From Stramenopiles sp. TOSAG23-3 (Eukaryota > Sar): 22,682 nt of DNA. The position numbers and the translations under genes were made by a program. The DNA lies in NCBI GenBank assembly GCA_900128585.1, contig LT642327.1, forward strand, positions 1-22,682. The letters run 5' to 3'. The stretch's first letter is position 1. Every line of letters begins with the position of its first letter. Positions 1-8,791 of the stretch are shown piece by piece. The notes under the pieces are model-generated. The model made no database searches, was not told where the DNA came from, and worked only from the letters and a program-made list of their open reading frames with translations.

Positions 1-1025
1 AAACAAAAGTATAAAATATATACAAGTATATAATATAGTATACTACTACTGCCTATGTTTTTAGTAAAGAAAACGAATGATTATAACTGCTAAGTAAGCG
101 AAATAACAGGCAGACCAAATCACTTTCTCGTTGTTTTGTAAAATAAGGTATTGTAACTATATATACTATTGTATTTTATATTTTATTCCTTCTTTATTCA
201 TATGTAAATGTAATTATTAATTTAATTGTATTTGTATTTATAATACTATTATCACCTTAATTATCGTTGAGAGCTTCGTGATAATTATTATTAGTTAGCG
301 GATTTAGAAGAAGATTTATTAGAAGAAATTAAAAATAGTTTAATGAGTATAAGTGAATAAGCTGAAGGAGGGAGGGAGTATTTATTTTATAGTAAGTATT
401 ATATAATAGTAAGTAGTAGGTGGTACAGAGGAGGGAGGAAGAAGAAAAAAAAGAAAAAAAGAAGTGTTGGTATTATTATTAATTATTATTATTATTACAA
501 TTAATATTAATGAAACGATCGATAGATGGAATGAAGTGTCGTTTGTAAGTAATATGAGTACATGGAACAGTCGCTGATAGGTTGACAAAACAGAAGAGGA
601 AGAGTGTGCTTTTGTTTGCGTAGGGAAGAATCATTTTAAGTGGAAGCATAGTGATTGGGTATTGGTTCGGTTATTTGCATTTGGTTTTTAACGGGTTTGG
701 TTTAACCTTCGATCCAAAGAAGCAAGAAACGGATTGCAACATAGAAACGGGTTTGCGGATCTCGAACGAACAGAGTAACCACCGATCGATCGACAGACTG
801 CACGCGCGCGACTTTGCTGGTTGTAACCTTGCGTTTCTCCCCGGTTTACTGTCTCCCTCTCTTAGGCAACGTTCGCTTTTGTAACATAGTTTGCAAGTGT
901 CGCGCTGTTGGTAAGTGTTTGTGGTGCGATAAGAAGTGTTGTGCGTGAGCCTGTAGTTTGGGTTCTTGGAGCTTGCTTCTTTTTTTTTGGTGTCAGAGGA
1001 GACGTACAGAAGAAGTGCATAGACC
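1..1025. other. AT-rich spacer and 5' leader of the TOG-array gene
   Basis: No convincing gene is seen here. Bases 1-640 are AT-rich, with a purine-rich stretch near 365-465 (GGAGGGAGG and GAAGAAAAAA runs) followed by ATT/ATTATT repeats. From about 650 the composition becomes more balanced, which fits a promoter-proximal region or 5' untranslated leader of the gene starting at 1026. Short reading frames exist, but they begin at non-ATG codons or have low-complexity composition. Confidence 0.6.
911..996 (+). other. Candidate 5'-UTR intron of the TOG-array gene
   Basis: A GTAAGT donor-like hexamer at 911-916 is followed 80 bases later by a T-rich tract (about 977-988) and a CAG at 994-996, some 30 bases before the ATG at 1026. 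This is the shape of a short GT-AG spliceosomal intron. It would lie wholly in the untranslated leader. RNA evidence is absent and T-rich tracts are common here, so this is only a candidate. Confidence 0.25.
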
Positions 1026-4000
1026 ATGTTTGAGGATTCAAACTTGTTTATCGGCCTCGACGACGTCGACGATGGGAAAAGAATAGATGCGATCGACCAA
1101 CTTCGAATTTCGGTCAGGCAAAGCGATGGAGAACTCCCCGTGCACAACTTGACGCAGCTGTTTCAAATGTTGAGCGACCGAGTCGTGGATACGAACGTGA
1201 ACGTCGCCAGGAAAAGTGCAGAGTTGTTGTGCGATTTATTGAACCGTGATCTTCAAACGACAGACATTTACTTCCCAATCGTGTTGCCGGCCCTGTTTCA
1301 GACTCTGTCGGAAGACGACCGACGTGAGACGAGCGTGCACGTTCTGACGACGTACGTCGAAGCGATGGGGAGTGTAGAGTGCGTTATGGAGGGACTGATA
1401 CAGCACGGCCTGAAGCATGACAACGTCGATGTTCGCGCGGAGACGTTGCTGGCGATACCTACAATTGCGGAGGGTTACCTGGTCCCAAGCGCGGCGGCGG
1501 GCCGAGAAGATTACATGAAACTCCTGGCGTCGATGATCGATCGCCTGCACGATGAGAACGAGCACGTAGTGGACGCAGCGGAGACCGCGCTGCGATTTGC
1601 CAACGACGAAGACAAAAATTTTTGGAAGCACGTGGAAAGGCTAGGGCGCGAAAAGCTAGAGCTTGTTACCAGGCAGTTCAGTAGTAAAGCAAGGGCACGT
1701 GCGGAAGACGAGCGCGCGCAGAAAGCGAAAGATGTGGAGCAAAAGGTAGAAAAGATCGAGTCCCCGCGGGTTTCCCCAAATATGAGGCAGCCGGTCGCAA
1801 GCCCCATCACAAAGTCAAAGCGAGCTAACGTTGGGGTAGAAATGGAGGATACCCAGTCCCTTTTAGAAAAAGAATTGGTGAAGGCGATGGAACGGCGTGC
1901 GCGCATTACAGAAATGGAGCGCGAAGATAAAGACGAAGAAGAGGACAAGACGGAAGAGAGCTCGGGGCTGGACGATAAAAACGATGATTTTGAGAACGAA
2001 GACGAAGACGAAGCCGAGGAAGACGAAGACGAAGACGAAGACGACGACGACGACGACGAAATTTCTGTTAATAAAGATGAGTCGGAAGAGGAGGAAGACG
2101 ACGACAAAAACAGTGAAACTAGTAACCAGAACCTCTCGTCCGCTTCTAGCAGTGGGGATTTAGAACAATCCTCAAACTCAGTTATAGATCCACCAGACCT
2201 TGGCAGTCCGCCTGGTTTGAAGTACGGATTTTTGCCGGCGGACGTCATCGACGGACTAAATGATAAAGACGCGTGGAAAGTTAGGGCGGCCGCGGTTGAG
2301 AATTTCTTGTCCATCGTTCAAAAATTATCCAACGAGGAGGTGGATCAGCTGAAGCCACACATGGAAGACTTGCTAGACTTCATGTCCCTACTATTAGATG
2401 ACGGAAACTTTAAAATTTCCATCACGGCCCTGCAGATTTTGTCGATTTTGTGCGTGCGCGTTGGGGATGAAATGTCGGATCATTTTCCTGCCATTCTGCA
2501 CAGTCTTGTGAACCGGCTCGGGGACAACACTGTGGTTGCTCGCAACACCGCGCTCGAAGTTTTTCAGCAGCTGTTAAAGGTAGTAGGGGGTGGAAAGGTC
2601 CTGGACAATCTTTTGGTCATGCTGGACAATCCAAACTGGTATATACGAGAAGGCATTGTGAAGGTAGCCATGCAAGCCTTGTTGACTCGCCGCATAGAAG
2701 AGTTGGAGCTTCCCCAACTGGTTGTCGGCCTGGTTCACATCCTTCACGACAAGCGACCGAAAGTGAAGTTTGCGGTGACAGAGGCCTTGGCCATTCTTCA
2801 CAATCGGGCCGGGAAAGAAATAGATGTGCTGGCGCTCGTAGAGGGGCTCGATCGAAGCGAAGACGCCGAGGAGACCATGAACGACTTGAAGGCAAGGTTT
2901 GCAATGCCAGCGTCCACGTTGCCGTCCATGAATTCGAACGGCCATGTAGTCTACACTAGCACGGACAGTTATGCCCCTCCCCCCACCCCGGCTGGCTCGG
3001 GAGGTGGCGGTTTCAATAGTTTCAACGACTCTACGGGATCGTCTCACAGTGGGGGAGGTATAAAAAAGTCCTCTGACGCCATCCATAGGTCAAGGAGCGC
3101 TAGTTCGCGCCGGCACCCCAGTGCGGGACGCGTGTCCTCGCGTAAAATCCCGTTCAATGTTCCACGCCCGTTGAGGGCAGCCACTGCTGGCTCACAGAAC
3201 ACCAAGAATGAAATTGTGGTGTCGCCGAAGGCTCGCAAAAAGGGGCCTGCCACTGCTATTGGGACCGAGCGTGTAGATGAAGGGCGAGTGTGGCGGCAGA
3301 AGGACCACGTCGATCGGCGCCTCAATGAGTTAAAAGGTCGGGATGGAGCCCCCTTTCAACTTCACATTTCCGATACGGATGCCCTTGACTTCGATACTTA
3401 TTCGAAATCGCTGTTTGAAGACCCCTTTGAATTTCAGAAATCGACTGTCCCGCCGAGCCCGACAAAGGCGGACCATAAAGAGCAAGACGGATCTCCCACC
3501 AGGGAGCGGCGAAGAGTTCGCCAGTTTGTGGCCAGCCCATTGGCGGCAGATCCCCGTAGGAGTGCAGAGCTGGGCACGCCGAAATCAAGGCGGGGGCCGC
3601 GCTCTGTACGGTCGCCATTCCCATTTGCAGCGTCCCCAGAGCCACGAGAGAAGAAAGACCCGAAAATTTCTTTGTGGCTGCCGGATAATGAAAAGGAAAG
3701 CAAAGCTGGCCGCCCAGGCATAGAGAAAAACAGCTCGAGAAGTAGTGTTGGCAATTCTAGTGCGAGGAGTAGAAGGAGCCAGAGTAGCGAAGCCGATAGC
3801 AATAGCACGGTGAGTGCCCGTGGAGACCAGAGCGCGCGGGGTGACCCAGGAAGTGCGAGGGGGCGTCGCGGAAGTGGGGCAAAGGGCGAAGCCGGAAGCA
3901 ATGAACTAGGAGGAGGGTTGGGAATAGTAGGAAGTGGGATGAATGTTGCCCAGCGCGGCCGGCAACGCGCCGAAGAGGGCGGCAAAGCGGCTGTCGTGCG

Positions 4001-6587
4001 AAGACGGGGAGGGCCAACCCCTCGCGGTTCAAGAAACCCGCGAGATGGGGGGCACTATATCCCAGACCGCCATGACGATAAGGAACGACGGCCGAATTCG
4101 CTTGCGAAGAGAAATTCCGGCCGGAGGGAAGTCCAGTCCGGTTGGGAAGAGGAGGGCTCGCAAAGCAGCCCTCGCGTTTTTGAGCCTTCCCTTGGCCGCA
4201 GTCTTCGTGGCGGCAACCACCCATCTGACCCAGCGCAACAAGTGTGGCCGCCCCAGGCGCCAAACGATGGTGGAAAGCACATTGGAAAAAATGGTGCTCG
4301 GGATTTAACTCGAGAAAACGACGTCGATGTCCGCCTGTCGGCAGATGACATTAGAGACCGATTGCGAAGCCTGAAAAGCCGTGGTGGTGCGCGTCAGTCC
4401 AGACGCGCGGCCAGCGCCAATGGAGTTATCGAAAACGACTCCATCAATGAGCTGGACTTGGAAGATCCAAGAAACCTGAAGCGTGCTGAAACCGTTAGTC
4501 CTACGAACTACGCTGCCCAAGAACGTCAAATGGGAGACGATCGGCCGATTCGGCCGATGAGAAGTGCGAATTATGCGAGTGCGGCACGGCATCACCATGA
4601 TCCCCGGTTTCAGACATCAAACTCTGCGCCTGCATCAAGCACTGCAGAAAATGATTGGGCCGCAGAAGGAGAGTACGAACGGACAGAGACCCAGCGCCGT
4701 GATCGTGAACGGAAAGTATCCGCAGCGACGATGAGACGTCGCGAGTACCTCAAGCAGGTGCAGGAACAGGAAGCACGGGCGAAGTCTGTCTCGAGGGAAC
4801 TGGACCAAGAAGAGTTGGCGAAAAAGAAAAGAATTGCGGGACGGCGCTCCATCGGTGGAAACCGGTACGGAAGACAGAACCGTGCAGGAAAGCCAAAAGT
4901 CTCCCCTCGCCCGTCTGGCCGCCCATCCCAGGCGCCGGTTGAGAACGACCCCAACAAAGAGTACGACCATTCCAAACGAACTGCAGAGTACCTGGCGTCA
5001 GACCAAATAAAACCACTGAAGAATGAAGTCATTGAAATGCGACGCGCGATGAAAGACTTGACCTCTGACCAGTGGGACAATGTGTTTGATGCTTTGAATG
5101 TAATTCGTGCCTTGGCATTGCATCACCAGGACACCATCGGACCTGCACTGCATGGTATAGTCCTCAGCGTAAACAAAGCGTCAAAGAACCTGCGCTCGGC
5201 TGTCGCCAAGAATGGTCTATTGACCTTGAATGATATGATCGATGGTTTAGGGCCTTTGATGGACCCGGAACTGGACACTATCGTGGTGCATTTGCTAAAG
5301 CGGGCGTCTGAGTCTGGCACAGGATTTGTAGGGGATGAAGCAGATCGATGCCTTCGCTCCATGTGTGTCAGCTGCTCGGAGTCCAAGGCATTGTCTTCCT
5401 TGCTTAATTGTGCGAACAACAAAACCCCACAAGTGCGTGCATGCACGGCACAGCTCATCGAATATTGCATCTCACAAATGGGCACCCGAATTTGCGGTGC
5501 CCGTGATTTGAACCGGCTGATTAGTGCGGCTGTAAAGTTCATGGGTGAGCCGCAACAAGACGCGCGCCGTGCGGGGCGTAGAATTTTTTACGGGCTCCAC
5601 AAAGTCGGTGCAGTAACGGAACGCCAATTGCGACGGCTCTTGCAAGAACGGGAATTGCGCCAAGTCATGGATTTGATTGAAAAAGGCCGGAATGGCTACC
5701 CCATCGACGACTACAGGGTATCGAGCAGTCGCTCGATGAGTCGGCAGCAGAGACAGCGCCGAGGGTCTCGTGCCAGGAGTCGCAGTGCCAGTAGACAAGA
5801 AAAGTGGGGCTCTCGCAGGGACAGTGCCAACGATGGAAATGAGCAACAACCCGATGCAAGTAGCCGGGAGGCAGGCAGGCTGAACTCAGTTACCAGGCAA
5901 GAAGCCCCCGAAGTTGAGCTGCTTTTACCGAATTTGCTGAAGCATATGGGAAGCTCCGATTGGCGAAGAAGGCAGGAAGCGGTCATCTCGACTGTTGACC
6001 TGTTGTCCAAGCACGCTGCGACGCTTGCCCCTAACAGCGAGCGTCTCATGGCGGCGTTCGACCATTTCATGCCACGTTTGGGGGACAGCAACAGCAAGGT
6101 GTGCCTTACGACTCTTCGAGCGTTGAGCGAGTTGCTGCCTGCGGTCAGAAACCAGATAACAGAAATCGTCCCTCTGCTTTTGCCGGCAGCTGCGGCCAAC
6201 TTGGCCTCAGCCAGCAAGCCCATAATAACGGCAACGAATAATGTACTGGACATGCTCGAATCTTGTGTGCCGCTGCCGACCATGTTTCCAACCATGGTGA
6301 ACTTGTGTGTACACAGCAACCCACGTGTTCAAAAGGCCATGCTGAATCGTGTCGCGGACGTAGTCCCGGCGATGTATGAAAGACGCCCCCGCCTAGTACA
6401 ACGCCATGCGGTCCCCGCTGTCTTGCGGCTGGTAAACACTGCTCGGGGCGAGATGAGAATGGCGACGAACCGTGCGCTTCACATGCTGTACAGAGCAATG
6501 GGGGATGATTTAGTCCAAGCCATTCGTGCAGCCCATATCCAATCTGCGGCAAAAGACCAAGCGCTAACCTCTCTTGGTGTCATGTAG
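1026..6587 (+). CDS. TOGARAM/crescerin-like protein with four TOG (HEAT-repeat) domains
   Basis: This 1853-aa protein probably binds tubulin and regulates microtubules, most likely in the cilium. Four helical HEAT/TOG arrays are visible: TOG1 about residues 1-215, TOG2 about 406-620 (motif DAWKVRAAA, Trp417), TOG3 about 1335-1560 (Trp1350) and TOG4 about 1630-1853 (motif SSDWRRRQEA, Trp1646). The two-plus-two arrangement with a long, basic, Ser/Arg/Gly-rich disordered linker (about 625-1320) matches metazoan TOGARAM1 and nematode CHE-12. Those proteins are known to support ciliary microtubule growth. An acidic tract (about 325-362) separates TOG1 and TOG2. The ATG at 1026 is in AGACCATG context and begins directly at the first helices of TOG1. 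No coding introns are apparent. CLASP or XMAP215 proteins are alternatives, but their TOG order and linkers differ. The family call is firm; the ciliary role is inferred from the family. Confidence 0.85.
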   Translation: MFEDSNLFIGLDDVDDGKRIDAIDQLRISVRQSDGELPVHNLTQLFQMLSDRVVDTNVNVARKSAELLCDLLNRDLQTTDIYFPIVLPALFQTLSEDDRRETSVHVLTTYVEAMGSVECVMEGLIQHGLKHDNVDVRAETLLAIPTIAEGYLVPSAAAGREDYMKLLASMIDRLHDENEHVVDAAETALRFANDEDKNFWKHVERLGREKLELVTRQFSSKARARAEDERAQKAKDVEQKVEKIESPRVSPNMRQPVASPITKSKRANVGVEMEDTQSLLEKELVKAMERRARITEMEREDKDEEEDKTEESSGLDDKNDDFENEDEDEAEEDEDEDEDDDDDDEISVNKDESEEEEDDDKNSETSNQNLSSASSSGDLEQSSNSVIDPPDLGSPPGLKYGFLPADVIDGLNDKDAWKVRAAAVENFLSIVQKLSNEEVDQLKPHMEDLLDFMSLLLDDGNFKISITALQILSILCVRVGDEMSDHFPAILHSLVNRLGDNTVVARNTALEVFQQLLKVVGGGKVLDNLLVMLDNPNWYIREGIVKVAMQALLTRRIEELELPQLVVGLVHILHDKRPKVKFAVTEALAILHNRAGKEIDVLALVEGLDRSEDAEETMNDLKARFAMPASTLPSMNSNGHVVYTSTDSYAPPPTPAGSGGGGFNSFNDSTGSSHSGGGIKKSSDAIHRSRSASSRRHPSAGRVSSRKIPFNVPRPLRAATAGSQNTKNEIVVSPKARKKGPATAIGTERVDEGRVWRQKDHVDRRLNELKGRDGAPFQLHISDTDALDFDTYSKSLFEDPFEFQKSTVPPSPTKADHKEQDGSPTRERRRVRQFVASPLAADPRRSAELGTPKSRRGPRSVRSPFPFAASPEPREKKDPKISLWLPDNEKESKAGRPGIEKNSSRSSVGNSSARSRRSQSSEADSNSTVSARGDQSARGDPGSARGRRGSGAKGEAGSNELGGGLGIVGSGMNVAQRGRQRAEEGGKAAVVRRRGGPTPRGSRNPRDGGHYIPDRHDDKERRPNSLAKRNSGRREVQSGWEEEGSQSSPRVFEPSLGRSLRGGNHPSDPAQQVWPPQAPNDGGKHIGKNGARDLTRENDVDVRLSADDIRDRLRSLKSRGGARQSRRAASANGVIENDSINELDLEDPRNLKRAETVSPTNYAAQERQMGDDRPIRPMRSANYASAARHHHDPRFQTSNSAPASSTAENDWAAEGEYERTETQRRDRERKVSAATMRRREYLKQVQEQEARAKSVSRELDQEELAKKKRIAGRRSIGGNRYGRQNRAGKPKVSPRPSGRPSQAPVENDPNKEYDHSKRTAEYLASDQIKPLKNEVIEMRRAMKDLTSDQWDNVFDALNVIRALALHHQDTIGPALHGIVLSVNKASKNLRSAVAKNGLLTLNDMIDGLGPLMDPELDTIVVHLLKRASESGTGFVGDEADRCLRSMCVSCSESKALSSLLNCANNKTPQVRACTAQLIEYCISQMGTRICGARDLNRLISAAVKFMGEPQQDARRAGRRIFYGLHKVGAVTERQLRRLLQERELRQVMDLIEKGRNGYPIDDYRVSSSRSMSRQQRQRRGSRARSRSASRQEKWGSRRDSANDGNEQQPDASSREAGRLNSVTRQEAPEVELLLPNLLKHMGSSDWRRRQEAVISTVDLLSKHAATLAPNSERLMAAFDHFMPRLGDSNSKVCLTTLRALSELLPAVRNQITEIVPLLLPAAAANLASASKPIITATNNVLDMLESCVPLPTMFPTMVNLCVHSNPRVQKAMLNRVADVVPAMYERRPRLVQRHAVPAVLRLVNTARGEMRMATNRALHMLYRAMGDDLVQAIRAAHIQSAAKDQALTSLGVM
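1995..2062 (+). repeat. GAC/GAA codon repeat encoding an Asp/Glu tract
   Basis: Near-tandem GACGAA units grade into a run of GAC codons inside the TOG-array gene and encode a continuous Asp/Glu segment of the TOG1-TOG2 linker. The repeat is expandable, so its length may vary between alleles. Read on the other strand it gives an artificial poly-serine frame. Confidence 0.8.
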
Positions 6588-6895
6588 AGACTCCGCCCTT
6601 CCTATGCCTAGGACCTTACGGGAGATACGAATGTACATGCGAAAACATAATTTATGAAATCTACGTGCGTAGTTTAGTATACTTCGTAAGCTTAAAACTT
6701 TAACGTATCCTACCCTAAGTCTAGTGCTTTTTCAAGTGTATGTTATGATATTAAAAAATTAATTTCATATAAAAATTACGTGTTGAGTTATGTCATACTT
6801 TACGGTGCGAAGTACTTCGTACTGGCGTAAAACAATAAAATCTATACTGCAATATTTATAGACTGCTGTATCACATTCATATGCGGAAAGGTCCG
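6588..6895. other. Convergent 3' spacer
   Basis: AT-rich sequence between two converging genes holds both 3' untranslated regions. One AATAAA lies at its right end for the plus-strand gene. No exact AATAAA was seen for the minus-strand FUN14 gene. Nothing else is recognised. Confidence 0.6.
6834..6839 (+). terminator. Candidate polyadenylation signal (AATAAA)
   Basis: An exact AATAAA lies about 250 bases after the stop codon of the TOG-array gene, in the convergent spacer. Whether this organism uses AATAAA is unknown, and such hexamers arise often by chance in AT-rich DNA. Confidence 0.35.
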
Positions 6896-7489
6896 TTACC
6901 CGTGTCTGACGCCTAAGACGAATCCTGCAGCAAAGCCACCACCCGTTCCAGTCCCATTCTCCAAGAGCAACGGTGCAAGCTTGTTTATGTAGTCCTCAGG
7001 GTTGCCCGTCTCCATGTCTGTTTGCTTTCCTTTTTCAATGACAACAGCGACATCGTTCTCGAGCTTGTCCCAGTTTATTTCTATGTAACCTTGAGTGGCA
7101 GCAAGCTGAAACACACAAAATGTACTTCCAAGGAAAAATAGGGCGACGGTGCTGACTTTTTTGGCAACAAAACCGGCACAAAATCCTGTTACCCCCCCAA
7201 TCGTCACCGCACCAGAAAAACTGGCTGGGTCCGTTGGCAGTGTGAACAAGTCGGCTAGTTTTCTATTCCCATCCGGTCCACTAGAAGACGCACATTCTGC
7301 AACCCACGAATGGCCAAAAGCGCCAGCGCAGAATATGTTAAGACCAGTCCCGTAAAGTATGTATTTTGTGCGGTGTCCGTTGTTTCCTCGCAAATGTCGA
7401 TAAGAAGTGCGAGCTGACCAGTAGCCTCCAGTTTTCAAACCTCCAAATGCCCTCCCTGGGCGTAAAATTTTACGAAGTAAACTATTCAT
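6896..7489 (-). CDS. FUN14-domain mitochondrial membrane protein
   Basis: This 197-aa protein has a C-terminal FUN14 domain (about residues 92-196), recognised from the Gly-rich membrane segment GGVTGFCAGFVAKKVS followed by QGYIEINWDKLE and a final Gly-rich hydrophobic segment ending GFVLGVRHG. FUN14 proteins such as FUNDC1 sit in the mitochondrial outer membrane and, in animals, act in mitophagy and ER contacts; that role is not shown here. The frame is open up to 7645, but the extra 52 residues are Asn/Ile/Phe-rich like translated AT-rich spacer. I chose the ATG at 7489 because it opens a sequence (MNSLLRKILRPGRAFGG) with many Arg/Lys and no acidic residue in the first 64, as in a mitochondrial targeting peptide. 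A YRHL tetrapeptide at 30-33 could be an LC3-interacting motif, but this is weak. The gene converges with the TOG-array gene. Confidence 0.85.
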   Translation of the reverse strand: MNSLLRKILRPGRAFGGLKTGGYWSARTSYRHLRGNNGHRTKYILYGTGLNIFCAGAFGHSWVAECASSSGPDGNRKLADLFTLPTDPASFSGAVTIGGVTGFCAGFVAKKVSTVALFFLGSTFCVFQLAATQGYIEINWDKLENDVAVVIEKGKQTDMETGNPEDYINKLAPLLLENGTGTGGGFAAGFVLGVRHG

Positions 7490-8791
7490 CACACAATCTA
7501 TACAAATGAAACGGTAAATTAATTGATCAACAACTTTAAAGCCTGGGTTTAATACAATCGAAATTTTTCTTTCAAAATAATTGTTAATAAAGATTAAAAA
7601 ATTTAGATTGAAAAACAAGAAAGAAACCGTTACTTTGTTTGTCATTTAATTTTTTTTTTACCCCCATCAACAACAACACAAAAAAACAACAAAAAAACAA
7701 AAAACACTTCCCCTCTTCTCTCCAGGCTCCAGGTGGTTACGCTCCATCATCCGCTCCTCTTCTTCTTTTTCTTTTTTCGCACATCATCATCGCTAGCTAT
7801 TTACCTGTTACCTAATTATAATAATTAGTCGTATTCAAAGCAGAAAGACCATCATTTTCTTTCATCTTTTTTTTTGTAGAAGACGACATTTTTTTATAAT
7901 ATTTCAGATTGCTTTATTATACACATAATATACAGTTCATACGATATTAATACCTGGTAATTAGTTAGAGACTAGACTAGTCTTTTTTAAAAACAGTTAT
8001 TGTTTTTTTTTTATTATTTCATCGTATTATTTATTATAAATACTGTTGTTTTACTGTAATACTTTTTTTTTAGTTGAATTATTTTTATTAAAAAAATAAA
8101 GAACTTTCTTTTCCTCTTTCTTCTTCCTTCTTGGACTTTCTTTCTTCTGGAAATGTACAAATATTATACCCTCGTAGTCGTCTCCTCGTATTTATTGGAT
8201 TTATATATGATGAAAAAGTGACTTTTTATTTTAGATTATACGATCGACTAAATGAATTAAAATTCCTTATTGTTAATACAACTTTTTCTTCTACTCACTC
8301 ACTCGTATGAACCTTTATTTTGGATAATTTTATTATAACTTATACTTTTTGTAGAATACAAATAAATACAAAGGGAACACAGTAGTAGTCTAAATAATTT
8401 TAAGTACAATTTAATTTTAGATTTTATTTTCTTTGCTTCTAGTCTCCTCCGCCTCTCTCCTTTCTCATTTTTTTTTCTCGCTTCATCATCATCAGATCAT
8501 CTTTTCTTAAAGCTATGTCCCTGTGAATCAATCGTCGTTATTTAATAATTAGTATTCGATCGTAAAAAAAAATAATAATTAATATTATTATTGTTGTATA
8601 TTAGCTTTTTAAGTAAAATAATATAGTAAAAATCAAAAATCCCATTTTCTCTCTCCCGTAACATTGACAAATGAAGAACTTTATTAAAAGAATCTGAATG
8701 ATTCGTTTATACATAGAATATTGTTTAAAGTGTGCTTTTAAATTGTGAGATCTTTCTTAGTGATTCAGCCAGTCACATTTTTTTTAGAAAC
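7490..8791. other. AT-rich divergent spacer between FUN14 and LRR/EF-hand genes
   Basis: About 1.3 kb without a supported gene. It contains CA-rich and poly-T runs near 7649-7700, CT-rich stretches around 7712-7775, 8108-8150 and 8440-8485, and long A/T-only segments. It should hold both promoters of the divergent pair. No tRNA-like or other structured RNA gene was recognised. A T-run ending in AG at 8786-8787, five bases before the ATG at 8792, could be a splice acceptor for a leader intron, but no clear donor was identified. Confidence 0.6.

Noticed and set aside
382-588. Minus-strand 68-codon hydrophobic/Asn-rich frame
   Set aside because: Made of translated ATT and GGAGG simple repeats; no coding character.
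651-884. Plus-strand frame of 77 codons in the leader of the first gene
   Set aside because: It starts at GTG, has no recognisable features and lies in a probable 5' leader.
1511-2314. Minus-strand frame of 267 codons with long poly-Ser
   Set aside because: It is the mirror of the GAC/GAA codon repeat in the TOG-array gene; the composition is an artefact and the sense strand is clearly coding.
7490-7645. N-terminal 52-residue extension of the FUN14 protein
   Set aside because: Asn/Ile/Phe/Leu-rich translation of AT-rich leader; the internal Met begins a clean mitochondrial-type presequence.
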